Below are positions 15,999 to 24,772 of a DNA stretch of 64,000 nt, piece after piece. Position 1 is the first letter of the stretch. Each line of letters starts with the position of its first letter. Position numbers and translations under genes: made by a program. The stretch covers positions 36,125 through 100,124 of the forward strand of contig JAEWIE010000055.1 in NCBI GenBank assembly GCA_023387375.1, given 5' to 3'. A model generated the notes under the pieces. The model worked only from the letters and a program-made list of their open reading frames with translations. It was not told where the DNA came from and searched no databases. Source of the stretch: Bacteroidota bacterium (GTDB lineage: Bacteria > Bacteroidota > Bacteroidia > Flavobacteriales > Weeksellaceae).

Positions 15999-16607
15999 CT
16001 AAGGTCTTTGTTTGTATTCCGCTTCATCAAGCGAAGGCCATAGTAAACAGACAGTCAATCGACTTTGAATATCTTCAATCACGCGATCAATCTGCGGATT
16101 CTCGGAATTGATGTGATGAGGTATGCAATTTAAAAAATCAACCAAAATAATGACAGCCCCTTCAGGTCTGAGACTGATGTTTTGTTTTAGCAAGGGAAAC
16201 GCAGAGATCATGATTTGAGTGATCATTTGGTAGTACTTGAGATCGAGTTCGCGGTATTTACTGTAATGCTCCTCATCCACCAAATGTCTGTATTTGTAAT
16301 AGACTTGAAAAGACTCAAAATTCGTGATCACCACCTCAAGATGACGACGCACATAATTCTTAAAACGATCTATATCGGATCCTTCATAGGACTCAATCCG
16401 CTTCTCTCCATCTTGCATGACCTCATAGATTTGTTCACATATATGAGTTAAGATATCTACCTTCGATTTAAAATGGGAATAAAAGGAAGCGGCTTTGACC
16501 TGATGACATACGGCTAAATCGCGCATAGAGGTCTCTACATAGCCTTTTTGACAAAACATGGTGGTCGCGGTGGAGAGAATCGCACGTTGCTTGTGCGTTA
16601 AATTCAT
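15999..16607 (-). CDS. TetR family transcriptional regulator, probable paa regulator
   Basis: The N-terminal TetR helix-turn-helix is clear (ILSTATTMFCQKGYVETSMRDLAVCHQVKAASFYSHFKSKVDIL). The C-terminal ligand-binding region is all-helical. I start it at MNLTHKQRAIL (ATG at 16607, about 202 aa), because two other TetR proteins in the window (52169 and 52752) share this N-terminus or domain size. It is located just upstream of, and codirectional with, the paa operon, which suggests control by phenylacetyl-CoA or a related ligand. The stop codon lies 105 bp before paaE. Confidence 0.88.
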   Translation of the reverse strand: MNLTHKQRAILSTATTMFCQKGYVETSMRDLAVCHQVKAASFYSHFKSKVDILTHICEQIYEVMQDGEKRIESYEGSDIDRFKNYVRRHLEVVITNFESFQVYYKYRHLVDEEHYSKYRELDLKYYQMITQIMISAFPLLKQNISLRPEGAVIILVDFLNCIPHHINSENPQIDRVIEDIQSRLTVCLLWPSLDEAEYKQRP

Positions 16608-16672
16608 AGTTGTGTTTTTGGCCAATTTAGAAAAATCCTTAACCACCCGCAAAAGAAATAATGGGATTTTTA

Positions 16673-16742
16673 GGAAAAAATGACCTGAAAACCAACAAAT
16701 AAATTTATAAATCCGGAAAAAATGACCACATTCTTAGTTTTG
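16673..16742 (+). promoter_or_regulatory. clpB promoter region with 13-bp direct repeat
   Basis: The -7 box TAGTTTTG (16735-16742) lies 43 bp before the clpB ATG. The 13-mer GGAAAAAATGACC occurs twice, at 16673-16685 and 16715-16727, exactly 42 bp apart. The second copy sits between the expected -33 region and the -7 box, so it is placed like a regulator site for clpB or the divergent tetR. Confidence 0.55.
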
Positions 16743-16784
16743 AACGTTTTTTGATGGAGTCTTTGCAAACAACACCAATATCAA

Positions 16785-19379
16785 ATGAATTTAAACCAAT
16801 TTACCGTCAAATCCCAAGAGGCGATTCAAAAGGCGCAACAGATCGCGATGGAATTTGGACACCAAAGTATAGAGCCTCAGCATTTGCTTGAGGGCATTTT
16901 GCAAATCGAAGATTCCATATCGTCCTTTCTTATGAAGAAGTCAGAAGTAGAATTATCACTACTAAAACAAAGAAATAGAGAAAGCTTAGAATCGATTACA
17001 AAAGTAGAAGGAGGAAATCAGTACCTTTCAAACACCACGACAAAAGTCTTGATGGAAGCGGCCAACATTGCCAAAAAAATGGGGGACGAATTTGCAACCC
17101 TAGAACATCTTTGGCTTGCTCTTCTGGAAGTAAATTCAAATGTCTCAACTCTTTTGAAAGACATGGGCGTTCGAAAGTCACTTCTTGAAACCGCTATAAA
17201 AGAATTAAGAAAAGGCAGCACAGCCAATTCCGCCAGCGCAGAAGACGCTTACCAGAGTCTAAGCAAGTACGCAAAAAACTTGAATCAACTCGCTAGTGAA
17301 GGCAAATTAGACCCTGTGATTGGGAGAGATGAAGAAATAAGAAGAGTTCTTCAGATCCTTTCCCGAAGAACCAAAAACAACCCGATTCTAATCGGTGAGC
17401 CCGGTGTAGGTAAAACAGCCATAGCCGAAGGCATTGCCCATCGAATCATCAACGGCGATGTACCCGAAAACCTCATCGACAAAACCCTGTTTTCTCTAGA
17501 TATGGGAGCTTTAATTGCAGGAGCAAAATACAAGGGTGAATTTGAAGAAAGACTCAAAAATGTCGTCAACGAAGTGACGAAATCCGACGGACAGATCATT
17601 CTCTTTATCGATGAGATTCACACTCTTGTCGGAGCGGGAGGAGGTGAAGGTGCAATGGACGCCGCAAACATTCTAAAGCCTGCTCTAGCCCGAGGCGAAT
17701 TAAGAGCCGTAGGAGCCACGACTTTAAACGAGTATCAAAAACACTTTGAAAAAGACAAAGCATTAGAAAGAAGATTCCAAAAAGTGTACGTTCAAGAACC
17801 GGACACTGAGTCCGCAATTTCTATTCTTAGAGGAATTAAAGACAAATACGAAGCGCATCACAAGGTTCGAATTAAAGACGAAGCCATTATTGCCGCTGTA
17901 GAACAATCGCAGCGCTATATTTCCGATCGGTTTTTGCCGGACAAGGCCATCGATTTAATTGACGAAGCCTCTGCAAAACTGCGAATGGAAATCAACTCAA
18001 AACCAGAAGAGCTCGATGACCTTGATCGAAAACTAATGCAAATGGAAATTGAACTTGCGGCCATTTCAAGGGAGAGCAATGAGATTCAAATTCAACACTT
18101 GAAAGAAGACATTGCAAAATTAACAGAAGAGCGCAATGAAATCAATGCAAAATGGCTTGCAGAAAAACAAAAATCGGAAGATCTCACGAGCATTAAAAAA
18201 GAAATTGAAGCCCTTAAATTAGAAGCCGAGCGCGCAGCTCGGGTAGGAGACTACGGAAAAGTGGCCGAAATCCAATATGGACAATTGCGAGAAAAAGAAG
18301 AAGCGCTTAAGACCTTAGAGCTTGAGATGCAAAACCACCAAAACGAACTCATCAAAGAGGAAGTGACAGCTGAAAACATCTCCGAAGTCATCTCCAAATG
18401 GACGGGAATTCCCGTAACCAAATTATTGCAAAGCGAAAGAGAAAAACTTCTTCACCTAGAGGACGAGCTTCACAAGCGTGTGGTTGGCCAGCACGAAGCC
18501 ATTGAGGCTGTTGCTGATGCGATTCGTCGAAACCGAGCAGGACTTAACGATGAAAAAAGGCCTATCGGAAGCTTTCTTTTCTTAGGATCGACAGGAGTCG
18601 GTAAAACAGAACTAGCCAAAGCTTTAGCCGAACTACTCTTTGACGACGAAAACAACTTAACAAGAATTGACATGAGCGAGTACCAGGAACGTCACTCTGT
18701 ATCTAGACTCGTAGGCGCGCCTCCAGGTTATGTAGGATACGACGAAGGAGGTCAGCTTACAGAAGCTGTAAGAAGAAGACCCTACTCGGTTGTTCTACTC
18801 GATGAAATTGAAAAAGCGCACCCTGATGTCTTTAATACGCTTTTGCAAGTGCTAGACGATGGAAGGCTAACTGACAACAAAGGTAGAGTGGTCAACTTTA
18901 AAAATGCCATCATCATCATGACTTCAAATCTTGGTTCTCCACTTATTCAGGAAAACTTTGCAATGCTGGAAGAAGAAAACCACGCGCAAGTTCTTGAGAA
19001 AACGAAAGACGAAGTATTTGGTCTTTTAAAACAAACTCTAAGACCTGAATTCCTCAACCGTATTGATGAGATTGTTCTTTTCCAACCTTTAAATCGAAAA
19101 GAAATTGGGAAAATCGTTCAGTACCAACTTAGAGGACTCAACCAAATTTTGGAAAAAAGAGGCATATTTCTAACTGCAACCGAGGATGCGATCAATTACA
19201 TCCTTACCAAAGGATACGATCCTGCGTTTGGAGCTCGACCTTTGAAACGAGTATTGCAACAGGAAGTTTTAAATCGACTATCGAAAGAACTTCTGGCAGG
19301 AACCATTAATGACGGAGAAAGAATCACGCTTGATTATTTTGAAGAAAGTGGACTCATCTTTCGACCAACTGAACAGTAA
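16785..19379 (+). CDS. clpB: ATP-dependent chaperone ClpB
   Basis: ClpB is the Hsp104-type disaggregase that works with DnaK. All parts are present: the N-terminal repeat domain (residues 1-150), the first AAA+ module with GEPGVGKT near 205, the long coiled-coil middle domain (about 410-520), the second AAA+ module with GSTGVGKT near 605 and the C-terminal small domain with FGARPLKRVLQ. The length of 864 aa is full. No IGF-loop for ClpP is seen. It is a single-gene unit with a promoter at 16735 and a strong terminator at 19402. Confidence 0.98.
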   Translation: MNLNQFTVKSQEAIQKAQQIAMEFGHQSIEPQHLLEGILQIEDSISSFLMKKSEVELSLLKQRNRESLESITKVEGGNQYLSNTTTKVLMEAANIAKKMGDEFATLEHLWLALLEVNSNVSTLLKDMGVRKSLLETAIKELRKGSTANSASAEDAYQSLSKYAKNLNQLASEGKLDPVIGRDEEIRRVLQILSRRTKNNPILIGEPGVGKTAIAEGIAHRIINGDVPENLIDKTLFSLDMGALIAGAKYKGEFEERLKNVVNEVTKSDGQIILFIDEIHTLVGAGGGEGAMDAANILKPALARGELRAVGATTLNEYQKHFEKDKALERRFQKVYVQEPDTESAISILRGIKDKYEAHHKVRIKDEAIIAAVEQSQRYISDRFLPDKAIDLIDEASAKLRMEINSKPEELDDLDRKLMQMEIELAAISRESNEIQIQHLKEDIAKLTEERNEINAKWLAEKQKSEDLTSIKKEIEALKLEAERAARVGDYGKVAEIQYGQLREKEEALKTLELEMQNHQNELIKEEVTAENISEVISKWTGIPVTKLLQSEREKLLHLEDELHKRVVGQHEAIEAVADAIRRNRAGLNDEKRPIGSFLFLGSTGVGKTELAKALAELLFDDENNLTRIDMSEYQERHSVSRLVGAPPGYVGYDEGGQLTEAVRRRPYSVVLLDEIEKAHPDVFNTLLQVLDDGRLTDNKGRVVNFKNAIIIMTSNLGSPLIQENFAMLEEENHAQVLEKTKDEVFGLLKQTLRPEFLNRIDEIVLFQPLNRKEIGKIVQYQLRGLNQILEKRGIFLTATEDAINYILTKGYDPAFGARPLKRVLQQEVLNRLSKELLAGTINDGERITLDYFEESGLIFRPTEQ

Positions 19380-19401
19380 TATCTCTTTTTTAGTATACAC
19401 A

Positions 19402-19433
19402 AAAAAACGCTCGAGCAGTTTCGAGCGTTTTTT
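19402..19433. terminator. Bidirectional terminator after clpB
   Basis: The arms AAAAAACGCTCGA and TCGAGCGTTTTTT pair over 13 bp around a short loop. They end in T-runs on both strands, serving clpB and the convergent hydrolase gene. Confidence 0.9.
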
Positions 19434-19440
19434 GTTGGAT

Positions 19441-20277
19441 TTACTTCCCAGAAAATCGAAGTGTACTTAAGACTGGAAAATGATCGGAGGGATATAAAAG
19501 ATTTTCTCTTCGATCCTCAATGACTCGGTAATTCAAAGTCTCAAATCCTTTTGTAAAAATATAATCAATTCTGACTTTTGCAGGCTCTTTCGTCTCAAAG
19601 CCTGTAAAGGTTCCTTTAGGCCCATAAGGTTTCTTTTTCGAGTGAAGGAAGGAATCGCTTAGCGCTTTTGAAAGCAGTTTAATCGGCACAGTGTCACTTT
19701 CTAAATTAAAATCACCTGTTAAAACTACAGGATAGCCCTTGGTATTAAGCTTGGAAATCTTGTCAATAATCAACTTTGCGGATTCTTCGCGAGCGATATC
19801 TCCGACATGGTCAAAGTGGAGGTTAAATGCCCAGAACTGCTTCCCGTCCTTTTTGGACTTTAAAAGTCCATAGGAGCAAATCCGTGGATATGCCGCATCC
19901 CATCCTTTAGAGGGAACATTTGGCGTGAGCGAGAGCCAAAACGTACCGCTTTGCAACAGCTCAAATTTAGAAGCATCGTAAAAAAGGGCTGAAAATTCTC
20001 CTTTTCTCTTTCCATCGTCACGGCCCACCCCCACATATCGATAGGAAGGCAGCCCCTTCTGGATATAATCCATCTGCTTAGGCAAGGCTTCCTGCACACC
20101 TAGTATACTAGGTTCATAATAATTTAATAGATCCACAACTTCTTCTGCTCGTTTGGACCAGGCATTTTCTCCATCGGACTCTAACGAAAGCCGAATGTTG
20201 TAAGTCATGACCTCAATTTCTTGTGCCCAAGCGAGATTTACCGCCAGTAGGAAAGTCCATAATAATCTGTATCTCAT
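19441..20277 (-). CDS. Secreted endonuclease/exonuclease/phosphatase family hydrolase
   Basis: The signal peptide ends at about LAWAQE (residue 19). The EEP fold motifs follow: MTYNIRLS, GVQEALPKQMDYI with the metal-binding Glu, VGVGRDDGK, FNLHFDHVGD, VVLTGDFNLESD and the C-terminal RIDYIF...SDHFPV with catalytic His. The length of 278 aa fits small EEP hydrolases that act on phosphodiesters or sugar phosphates. It is exported, so a periplasmic or extracellular substrate is expected; which one cannot be told. Confidence 0.92.
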   Translation of the reverse strand: MRYRLLWTFLLAVNLAWAQEIEVMTYNIRLSLESDGENAWSKRAEEVVDLLNYYEPSILGVQEALPKQMDYIQKGLPSYRYVGVGRDDGKRKGEFSALFYDASKFELLQSGTFWLSLTPNVPSKGWDAAYPRICSYGLLKSKKDGKQFWAFNLHFDHVGDIAREESAKLIIDKISKLNTKGYPVVLTGDFNLESDTVPIKLLSKALSDSFLHSKKKPYGPKGTFTGFETKEPAKVRIDYIFTKGFETLNYRVIEDRRENLLYPSDHFPVLSTLRFSGK

Positions 20278-20293
20278 AGGTTTTGCTCTAAGT

Positions 20294-20322
20294 AAAAACT
20301 TCTCCTAAGTGGAGAAGTTTTT
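20294..20322 (-). terminator. Terminator of fabV
   Basis: The arms AAAAACTTCTCC and GGAGAAGTTTTT pair over 12 bp around TAAGT, 9 bp beyond the fabV stop. Confidence 0.85.
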
Positions 20323-20330
20323 GGTTTATT

Positions 20331-21536
20331 TTAAACTTCCGATATACTTGGAATCGGAACATTTTCGTTTGTATCTTTTTCGTAATCAATTCCAGGCACT
20401 TCAAACCCGAATAAATTGAAAAAATCAGTTCGATAGCCTTCGATGTCACTAATTTCACTTAGGTTTTCGGTGCTAACCTCCGCCCAGCGTTTTGCGACTT
20501 CCTCTTGAATATCACTTGCCATTTCCAGATCATCGATCCGAATTCGCCCTTCAGAATCTAAAGGAACTTCTCCGTCTTTCGTATAAAGTCTTTCCGCAAA
20601 TAACCTTTGCATCTGCTCAATGGTCCCCTCATGAACTCCCTTCTCTTTCATTGCTTTAAATAGAAGTGAGATATAAAGCGGTACCACTGGAATAGCAGAA
20701 CTAGACTGAGTCACTAAGGCTTTGTTCACAGACACATAGGAGCTTCCGTTAAGATCTTTCAAAAGTTCGTTTAGTTCTTTTACGCTTGCTTCTAAATCAT
20801 TTTTCGCTTGTCCAATCGTTCCATTCCGGTAAATTGGATATGTTAGTTCAGGTCCAATATAGGAATAGGCAACCGTTTTCACGCCCTGGGCTAAAACTCC
20901 TGCTTTTTTTAAATCTTCCATCCAGAATTTCCAATCTTCTCCGCCCATAACAGCCACTGTGTTGTCGATATCCGCTTGATCTTCAACCGGTGCAATGGAA
21001 ATATCGGTTACCACTCCAGTATGAAAATCTACTGTTTTATTCGTAAATGGAGCACCAATAGGCTTAAGAACGGAAGAATAGCTTACCCCTGACTTAGGAT
21101 GGGTACGTCTTGGAGAGGCTAAACTATAGACAACTAAATCGATTTGTCCTAAATCCTGTTTAATTAGATCAATCGTTTGTTTTTTAATTTCATCGGAAAA
21201 GGCATCACCATTGATACTCTTCGCATAAAGACCGGCCTTGTGGGCTTCTTGTTCAAAGGCTGCTGTATTGTACCATCCTGCCGTACCTAACTTTCCCTCT
21301 GAGGCGGGTTTCTCAAAGAACACACCAATGGTCGCTGCATCTGAGCCGAATGCGGCCGTCACACGGGAGGCAATTCCAAATCCTGTGGATGCCCCAATGA
21401 CCAAAACTTTTTTGGGTCCCCCTTCAATTTTACCCTTCGACTTCACGTATTTAATCTGATTCTTAATCGTTTCCAAAGCTCCCTCTGGATGAGCAGTCAG
21501 ACAAATAAACCCTCTTGTTCTTGGTTGAATTATCAT
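20331..21536 (-). CDS. fabV: Enoyl-[ACP] reductase FabV (trans-2-enoyl-CoA reductase family)
   Basis: FabV reduces the enoyl intermediate with NADH as last step of fatty acid elongation, or acts on enoyl-CoA. The NADH site KVLVIGASTGFGIASRVTAAFG is near residue 47, YSLASPRRTHP near 135, and the catalytic Tyr-x8-Lys pattern in TYPIYRNGTIGQAKND. The start is MIIQPRTRGFICLTAHP at 21536 (401 aa, the family length); the open frame to 21593 adds unrelated residues. FabV is resistant to triclosan in several bacteria, a family property not tested here. Confidence 0.96.
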   Translation of the reverse strand: MIIQPRTRGFICLTAHPEGALETIKNQIKYVKSKGKIEGGPKKVLVIGASTGFGIASRVTAAFGSDAATIGVFFEKPASEGKLGTAGWYNTAAFEQEAHKAGLYAKSINGDAFSDEIKKQTIDLIKQDLGQIDLVVYSLASPRRTHPKSGVSYSSVLKPIGAPFTNKTVDFHTGVVTDISIAPVEDQADIDNTVAVMGGEDWKFWMEDLKKAGVLAQGVKTVAYSYIGPELTYPIYRNGTIGQAKNDLEASVKELNELLKDLNGSSYVSVNKALVTQSSSAIPVVPLYISLLFKAMKEKGVHEGTIEQMQRLFAERLYTKDGEVPLDSEGRIRIDDLEMASDIQEEVAKRWAEVSTENLSEISDIEGYRTDFFNLFGFEVPGIDYEKDTNENVPIPSISEV

Positions 21537-21612
21537 AGTATTAATGTTATTTATCGCATTACAAATTAAGTGAATTTTGCCCAAATTCACCAAATCCTTA
21601 TTCTATAATTCC

Positions 21613-22491
21613 TTATCCTTTCTTTTTCGCCTTGACCATCGCTTCTAGCATGTCCCACATTTCGCTAGGCAACTGCTCGAGCATGTTAAACTGACCGGCT
21701 CCTTGCAGCCATTCTCCTCCGTCCAAGGTGACGACTTCCCCATTCATGTAGGCGGAATAATCAGAAACCAAATAAGCGGCTAAATTGGCAAGCTCTTGAT
21801 GCTCTCCTACTCGACGCAGAGGAACTTTTTTACGCATATCAAATTTATCTGCTAAATCTCCTGGAAGCAAACGCTCCCAAGCCCCTTTCGTCGGGAAAGG
21901 ACCTGGTGCAATCGCGTTAAAACGAATTTGGTATTTTGCCCATTCGACAGCTAAGCTTCGAGTCATAGCAAGCACACCTGCTTTGGCACAAGCAGAAGGC
22001 ACTACATAGGCTGACCCTGTCCAAGCATAAGTGGTCACAATATTAAGTACCGTTCCGGGTATCTTATTTTCAATCCAATACTTTCCAACCGCTAATGTGC
22101 AGTTTTTAGTTCCTTTTAGAACGATGTCTAGGATCGAATCAAATGCCGAATGGGTAAGACGCTCCGTAGGCGAAATGAAGTTCCCAGCCGCATTGTTCAC
22201 AAGCACGTCGATACGTCCTAAGGCTTTCACAGCATCCTCTTGCATCTTCTGCACTTCGTCGTAATTTCGAACGTCGCATTGTAAGGCAATTACTTTTCCA
22301 CCGGTTTCTTTTTCTAGTTCAAGGGCCGTGTTCTCAAGCTTTTCTAAGTTACGAGATGTGATTACCACTTTGGCTCCAAGCGTTAGAAAATACCGACTCA
22401 TTGCTTTCCCAAGACCGCTGCCCCCTCCTGTCACAAGAATTACTTTTTCTTTTAACGCTTCTTCTTGAAGCATTCCTTCTGTATATTTCAT
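21613..22491 (-). CDS. SDR family oxidoreductase, 2,4-dienoyl-CoA reductase type
   Basis: The protein has the Rossmann motif TGGGSGLGKAMSRY near residue 21, the NNAAGNF motif near 98, and PSACAKAGVLAMTRSLAVEW. The last one lacks the usual YxxxK and instead has the Ser-x-x-x-Lys arrangement of peroxisomal/mitochondrial-type 2,4-dienoyl-CoA reductases. It probably removes double bonds during unsaturated fatty acid beta-oxidation. 292 aa. Start ATG at 22491; a second Met 6 codons on is also possible. Its gap to fabV is 76 bp, so cotranscription is likely. Confidence 0.88.
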   Translation of the reverse strand: MKYTEGMLQEEALKEKVILVTGGGSGLGKAMSRYFLTLGAKVVITSRNLEKLENTALELEKETGGKVIALQCDVRNYDEVQKMQEDAVKALGRIDVLVNNAAGNFISPTERLTHSAFDSILDIVLKGTKNCTLAVGKYWIENKIPGTVLNIVTTYAWTGSAYVVPSACAKAGVLAMTRSLAVEWAKYQIRFNAIAPGPFPTKGAWERLLPGDLADKFDMRKKVPLRRVGEHQELANLAAYLVSDYSAYMNGEVVTLDGGEWLQGAGQFNMLEQLPSEMWDMLEAMVKAKKKG

Positions 22492-22504
22492 CGTTTTTAC
22501 TTTA

Positions 22505-22542
22505 GGTTTGAACTTGTGAATTTAACCAATTTTGTTCAAACC
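22505..22542 (-). promoter_or_regulatory. Inverted repeat upstream of the SDR gene
   Basis: Perfect 9-bp arms GGTTTGAAC (22505-22513) and GTTCAAACC (22534-22542) flank 20 bp. They lie just before the SDR ATG, in the leader or promoter. It could be an operator or an mRNA hairpin. Confidence 0.4.
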
Positions 22543-22724
22543 CTCCTTAGAGATTGTATTCGGCAAATAAGGATCTCTTTTCCTCCCTGTTCATGATCGA
22601 AAATTTACGTTCGTTTCATCTTTCCAATTCCCTGACTTTCTCTACACCCAATTTGAAATTGAACCTCCAACAAAAAGGTTTCCTGTCAATAATTTCTTAA
22701 TTTTGATCCAAATGAATCGAAGTT

Positions 22725-24746
22725 ATGACAAATCCTTTAATAGAAGAATTTAAAACCCCATATGAGACTGCACCTTTTGATTTAATTAAAACTCAGCATT
22801 TCTTACCCGCTTTTCAGGCCGAAGTAAAAATCGCAGAAAAAGAAATTGATCAAATTGCGCAAAACCCTGAGCTCCCAACCTTTTCCAACACCATCGAGGC
22901 GCTTAGCTTTAGTGGCGAAAAACTAGAAGTGATATCCTCCATCTTCTTTAATTTAAATTCTGCTCAAACCTCCGAGCAGCTCCAACAGGCCGCTCAGGAA
23001 GTATCGGTTCTACTTACCGAGTTTTCTGCTAAAATATCACACAACGAAGACCTGTTCAAACGAATCAAGACCCTCTATGAGCAAAAGGAGTCACTAGAAC
23101 TTGACCCAGAACAGACTACCCTCCTAGAGAAAACCTACAAAGACTTTGTTCGCGGAGGCGCTCTCTTATCAAGCGAAGACAAAAAGAAACTGGAAAACAT
23201 CAACAAAGAACTAGGACAAAAATCCCTCAAATTCGGAGAAAATCTTTTAGCCTCCACAAATGCTTATTCAAAAAACATTCAGAACGAGCAGAAGCTTGAA
23301 GGCTTGTCAAAAAGCCAAATGGAAGCTTATCAGATTGAAGCAAAGGAACGAGGCGAAGCAGGATTCACCATCACTCTTCAGTATCCGAGTTATCTACCTG
23401 CAATGACTTATTTAAAAGACAGAGACTTAAGAAAAGAACTCTATTTTGCCAATGCAGCCAAATCATTTGATCAGGGGAAATACGACAACCAAAATTTAAT
23501 CAAGGAAATCACCTCACTTCGTGAAAACAAAGCAAAACTATTAGGATATGATTCGTTTGCTCAATACGTGCTTGAAGAACGCATGGCAAAAAGTCCAATG
23601 GAAGTTTCCGATTTCTTACACGAGCTACTAACCAAGGCAACGCCTTACGCAGAGAAGGAACTAGAAATTTTAAAATCCTACGCAAGGCACGATGGCATTG
23701 AACAAATGGAAGCGTGGGATCACGCTTATTACGCCGAGAAAAGAAGGCAAAAGGAACTAGAATTAAACGAAGAGGAGCTTCGGGAATACTTCCCTTTGCA
23801 GAGTGCAATTGAGGCTGTTTTTGATCTTGCTAATCGTTTATTTGGACTAAAATTTGAACTAGTAGAGAACATTCCTCTCTATCATCCTGATGTTCAAACT
23901 TATTTAGTAAGCGAACAAGGAAAAGAAAAAGCAATCCTTTATACAGACTTCCACCCCCGAAAAGAAAAGCGTTCTGGTGCTTGGATGACTAGTTACAAGA
24001 GTCAATTTAAAAAAGGGAGAAAAGAGCAAAGACCTCATATTTCTGTTGTTTGTAATTTTACAAAACCAACCCAAACTACGCCTAGTTTACTTACGTTTCA
24101 AGAGCTCACCACTCTTTTCCATGAATTTGGACATGCAATTCACGGCATCTTAGCCGATACGCATTATCCTAATTTATCAGGCACCTCCGTCAAATGGGAC
24201 TTTGTCGAACTTCCCTCGCAATTCTTGGAAAACTATTGTTATGAACCCGAATTCCTCCAATCCTTTGCCAAGCATTATAAAACGGGAGAGCCACTACCTT
24301 TAGAGCAAATTCATAAGCTCTCGAAAAGCAAAAGCTTTATGGAGGGCTATCAAACGCTTCGACAAGTAGGATTTGGGCTTTTGGACCTTGCATACCATTC
24401 TCTTTCAAGTCCGGTTGAGGATGTTAAAACATTTGAAACGAATGCAACACTAGGCACAAATCTGTACCCCGTACATGAGAAAACTGCAATTAGCCCCGCA
24501 TTTGCTCATATTTTCCAAGGCGGATATGCGGCAGGTTACTATTCTTACAAGTGGGCAGAAGTTCTCGAGGCTGACGCCTTCGATCTGTTCAAAGAAAAAG
24601 GACTATTTGATCCTGAAACGGCCGCGAAATACAAGGCACTTCTTTCCGCTGGAGGATCGATTGACCCGATGGTCTTATACAAAAGATTTCGAGGTAGAGA
24701 ACCCAAAGTAGAAAGCCTATTAAAACGAGCCTTTCGATCTAACTAA
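22725..24746 (+). CDS. M3 family metallopeptidase (Dcp-type peptidyl-dipeptidase)
   Basis: This zinc oligopeptidase has the HEFGHAIHG motif with the first zinc His at residue 466, plus the downstream WDFVELPSQFLENYC with the third ligand. The N-terminal PTFSNTIEALSFSGEKLEVI resembles Dcp more than OpdA. The length of 673 aa is normal. There is no signal peptide, so it acts in the cytoplasm on short peptides. A -7 box TAATTTTG lies at 22698-22705. Confidence 0.95.
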   Translation: MTNPLIEEFKTPYETAPFDLIKTQHFLPAFQAEVKIAEKEIDQIAQNPELPTFSNTIEALSFSGEKLEVISSIFFNLNSAQTSEQLQQAAQEVSVLLTEFSAKISHNEDLFKRIKTLYEQKESLELDPEQTTLLEKTYKDFVRGGALLSSEDKKKLENINKELGQKSLKFGENLLASTNAYSKNIQNEQKLEGLSKSQMEAYQIEAKERGEAGFTITLQYPSYLPAMTYLKDRDLRKELYFANAAKSFDQGKYDNQNLIKEITSLRENKAKLLGYDSFAQYVLEERMAKSPMEVSDFLHELLTKATPYAEKELEILKSYARHDGIEQMEAWDHAYYAEKRRQKELELNEEELREYFPLQSAIEAVFDLANRLFGLKFELVENIPLYHPDVQTYLVSEQGKEKAILYTDFHPRKEKRSGAWMTSYKSQFKKGRKEQRPHISVVCNFTKPTQTTPSLLTFQELTTLFHEFGHAIHGILADTHYPNLSGTSVKWDFVELPSQFLENYCYEPEFLQSFAKHYKTGEPLPLEQIHKLSKSKSFMEGYQTLRQVGFGLLDLAYHSLSSPVEDVKTFETNATLGTNLYPVHEKTAISPAFAHIFQGGYAAGYYSYKWAEVLEADAFDLFKEKGLFDPETAAKYKALLSAGGSIDPMVLYKRFRGREPKVESLLKRAFRSN

Positions 24747-24772
24747 AACTAAAGTCCAGCTGGCGTAGAACC

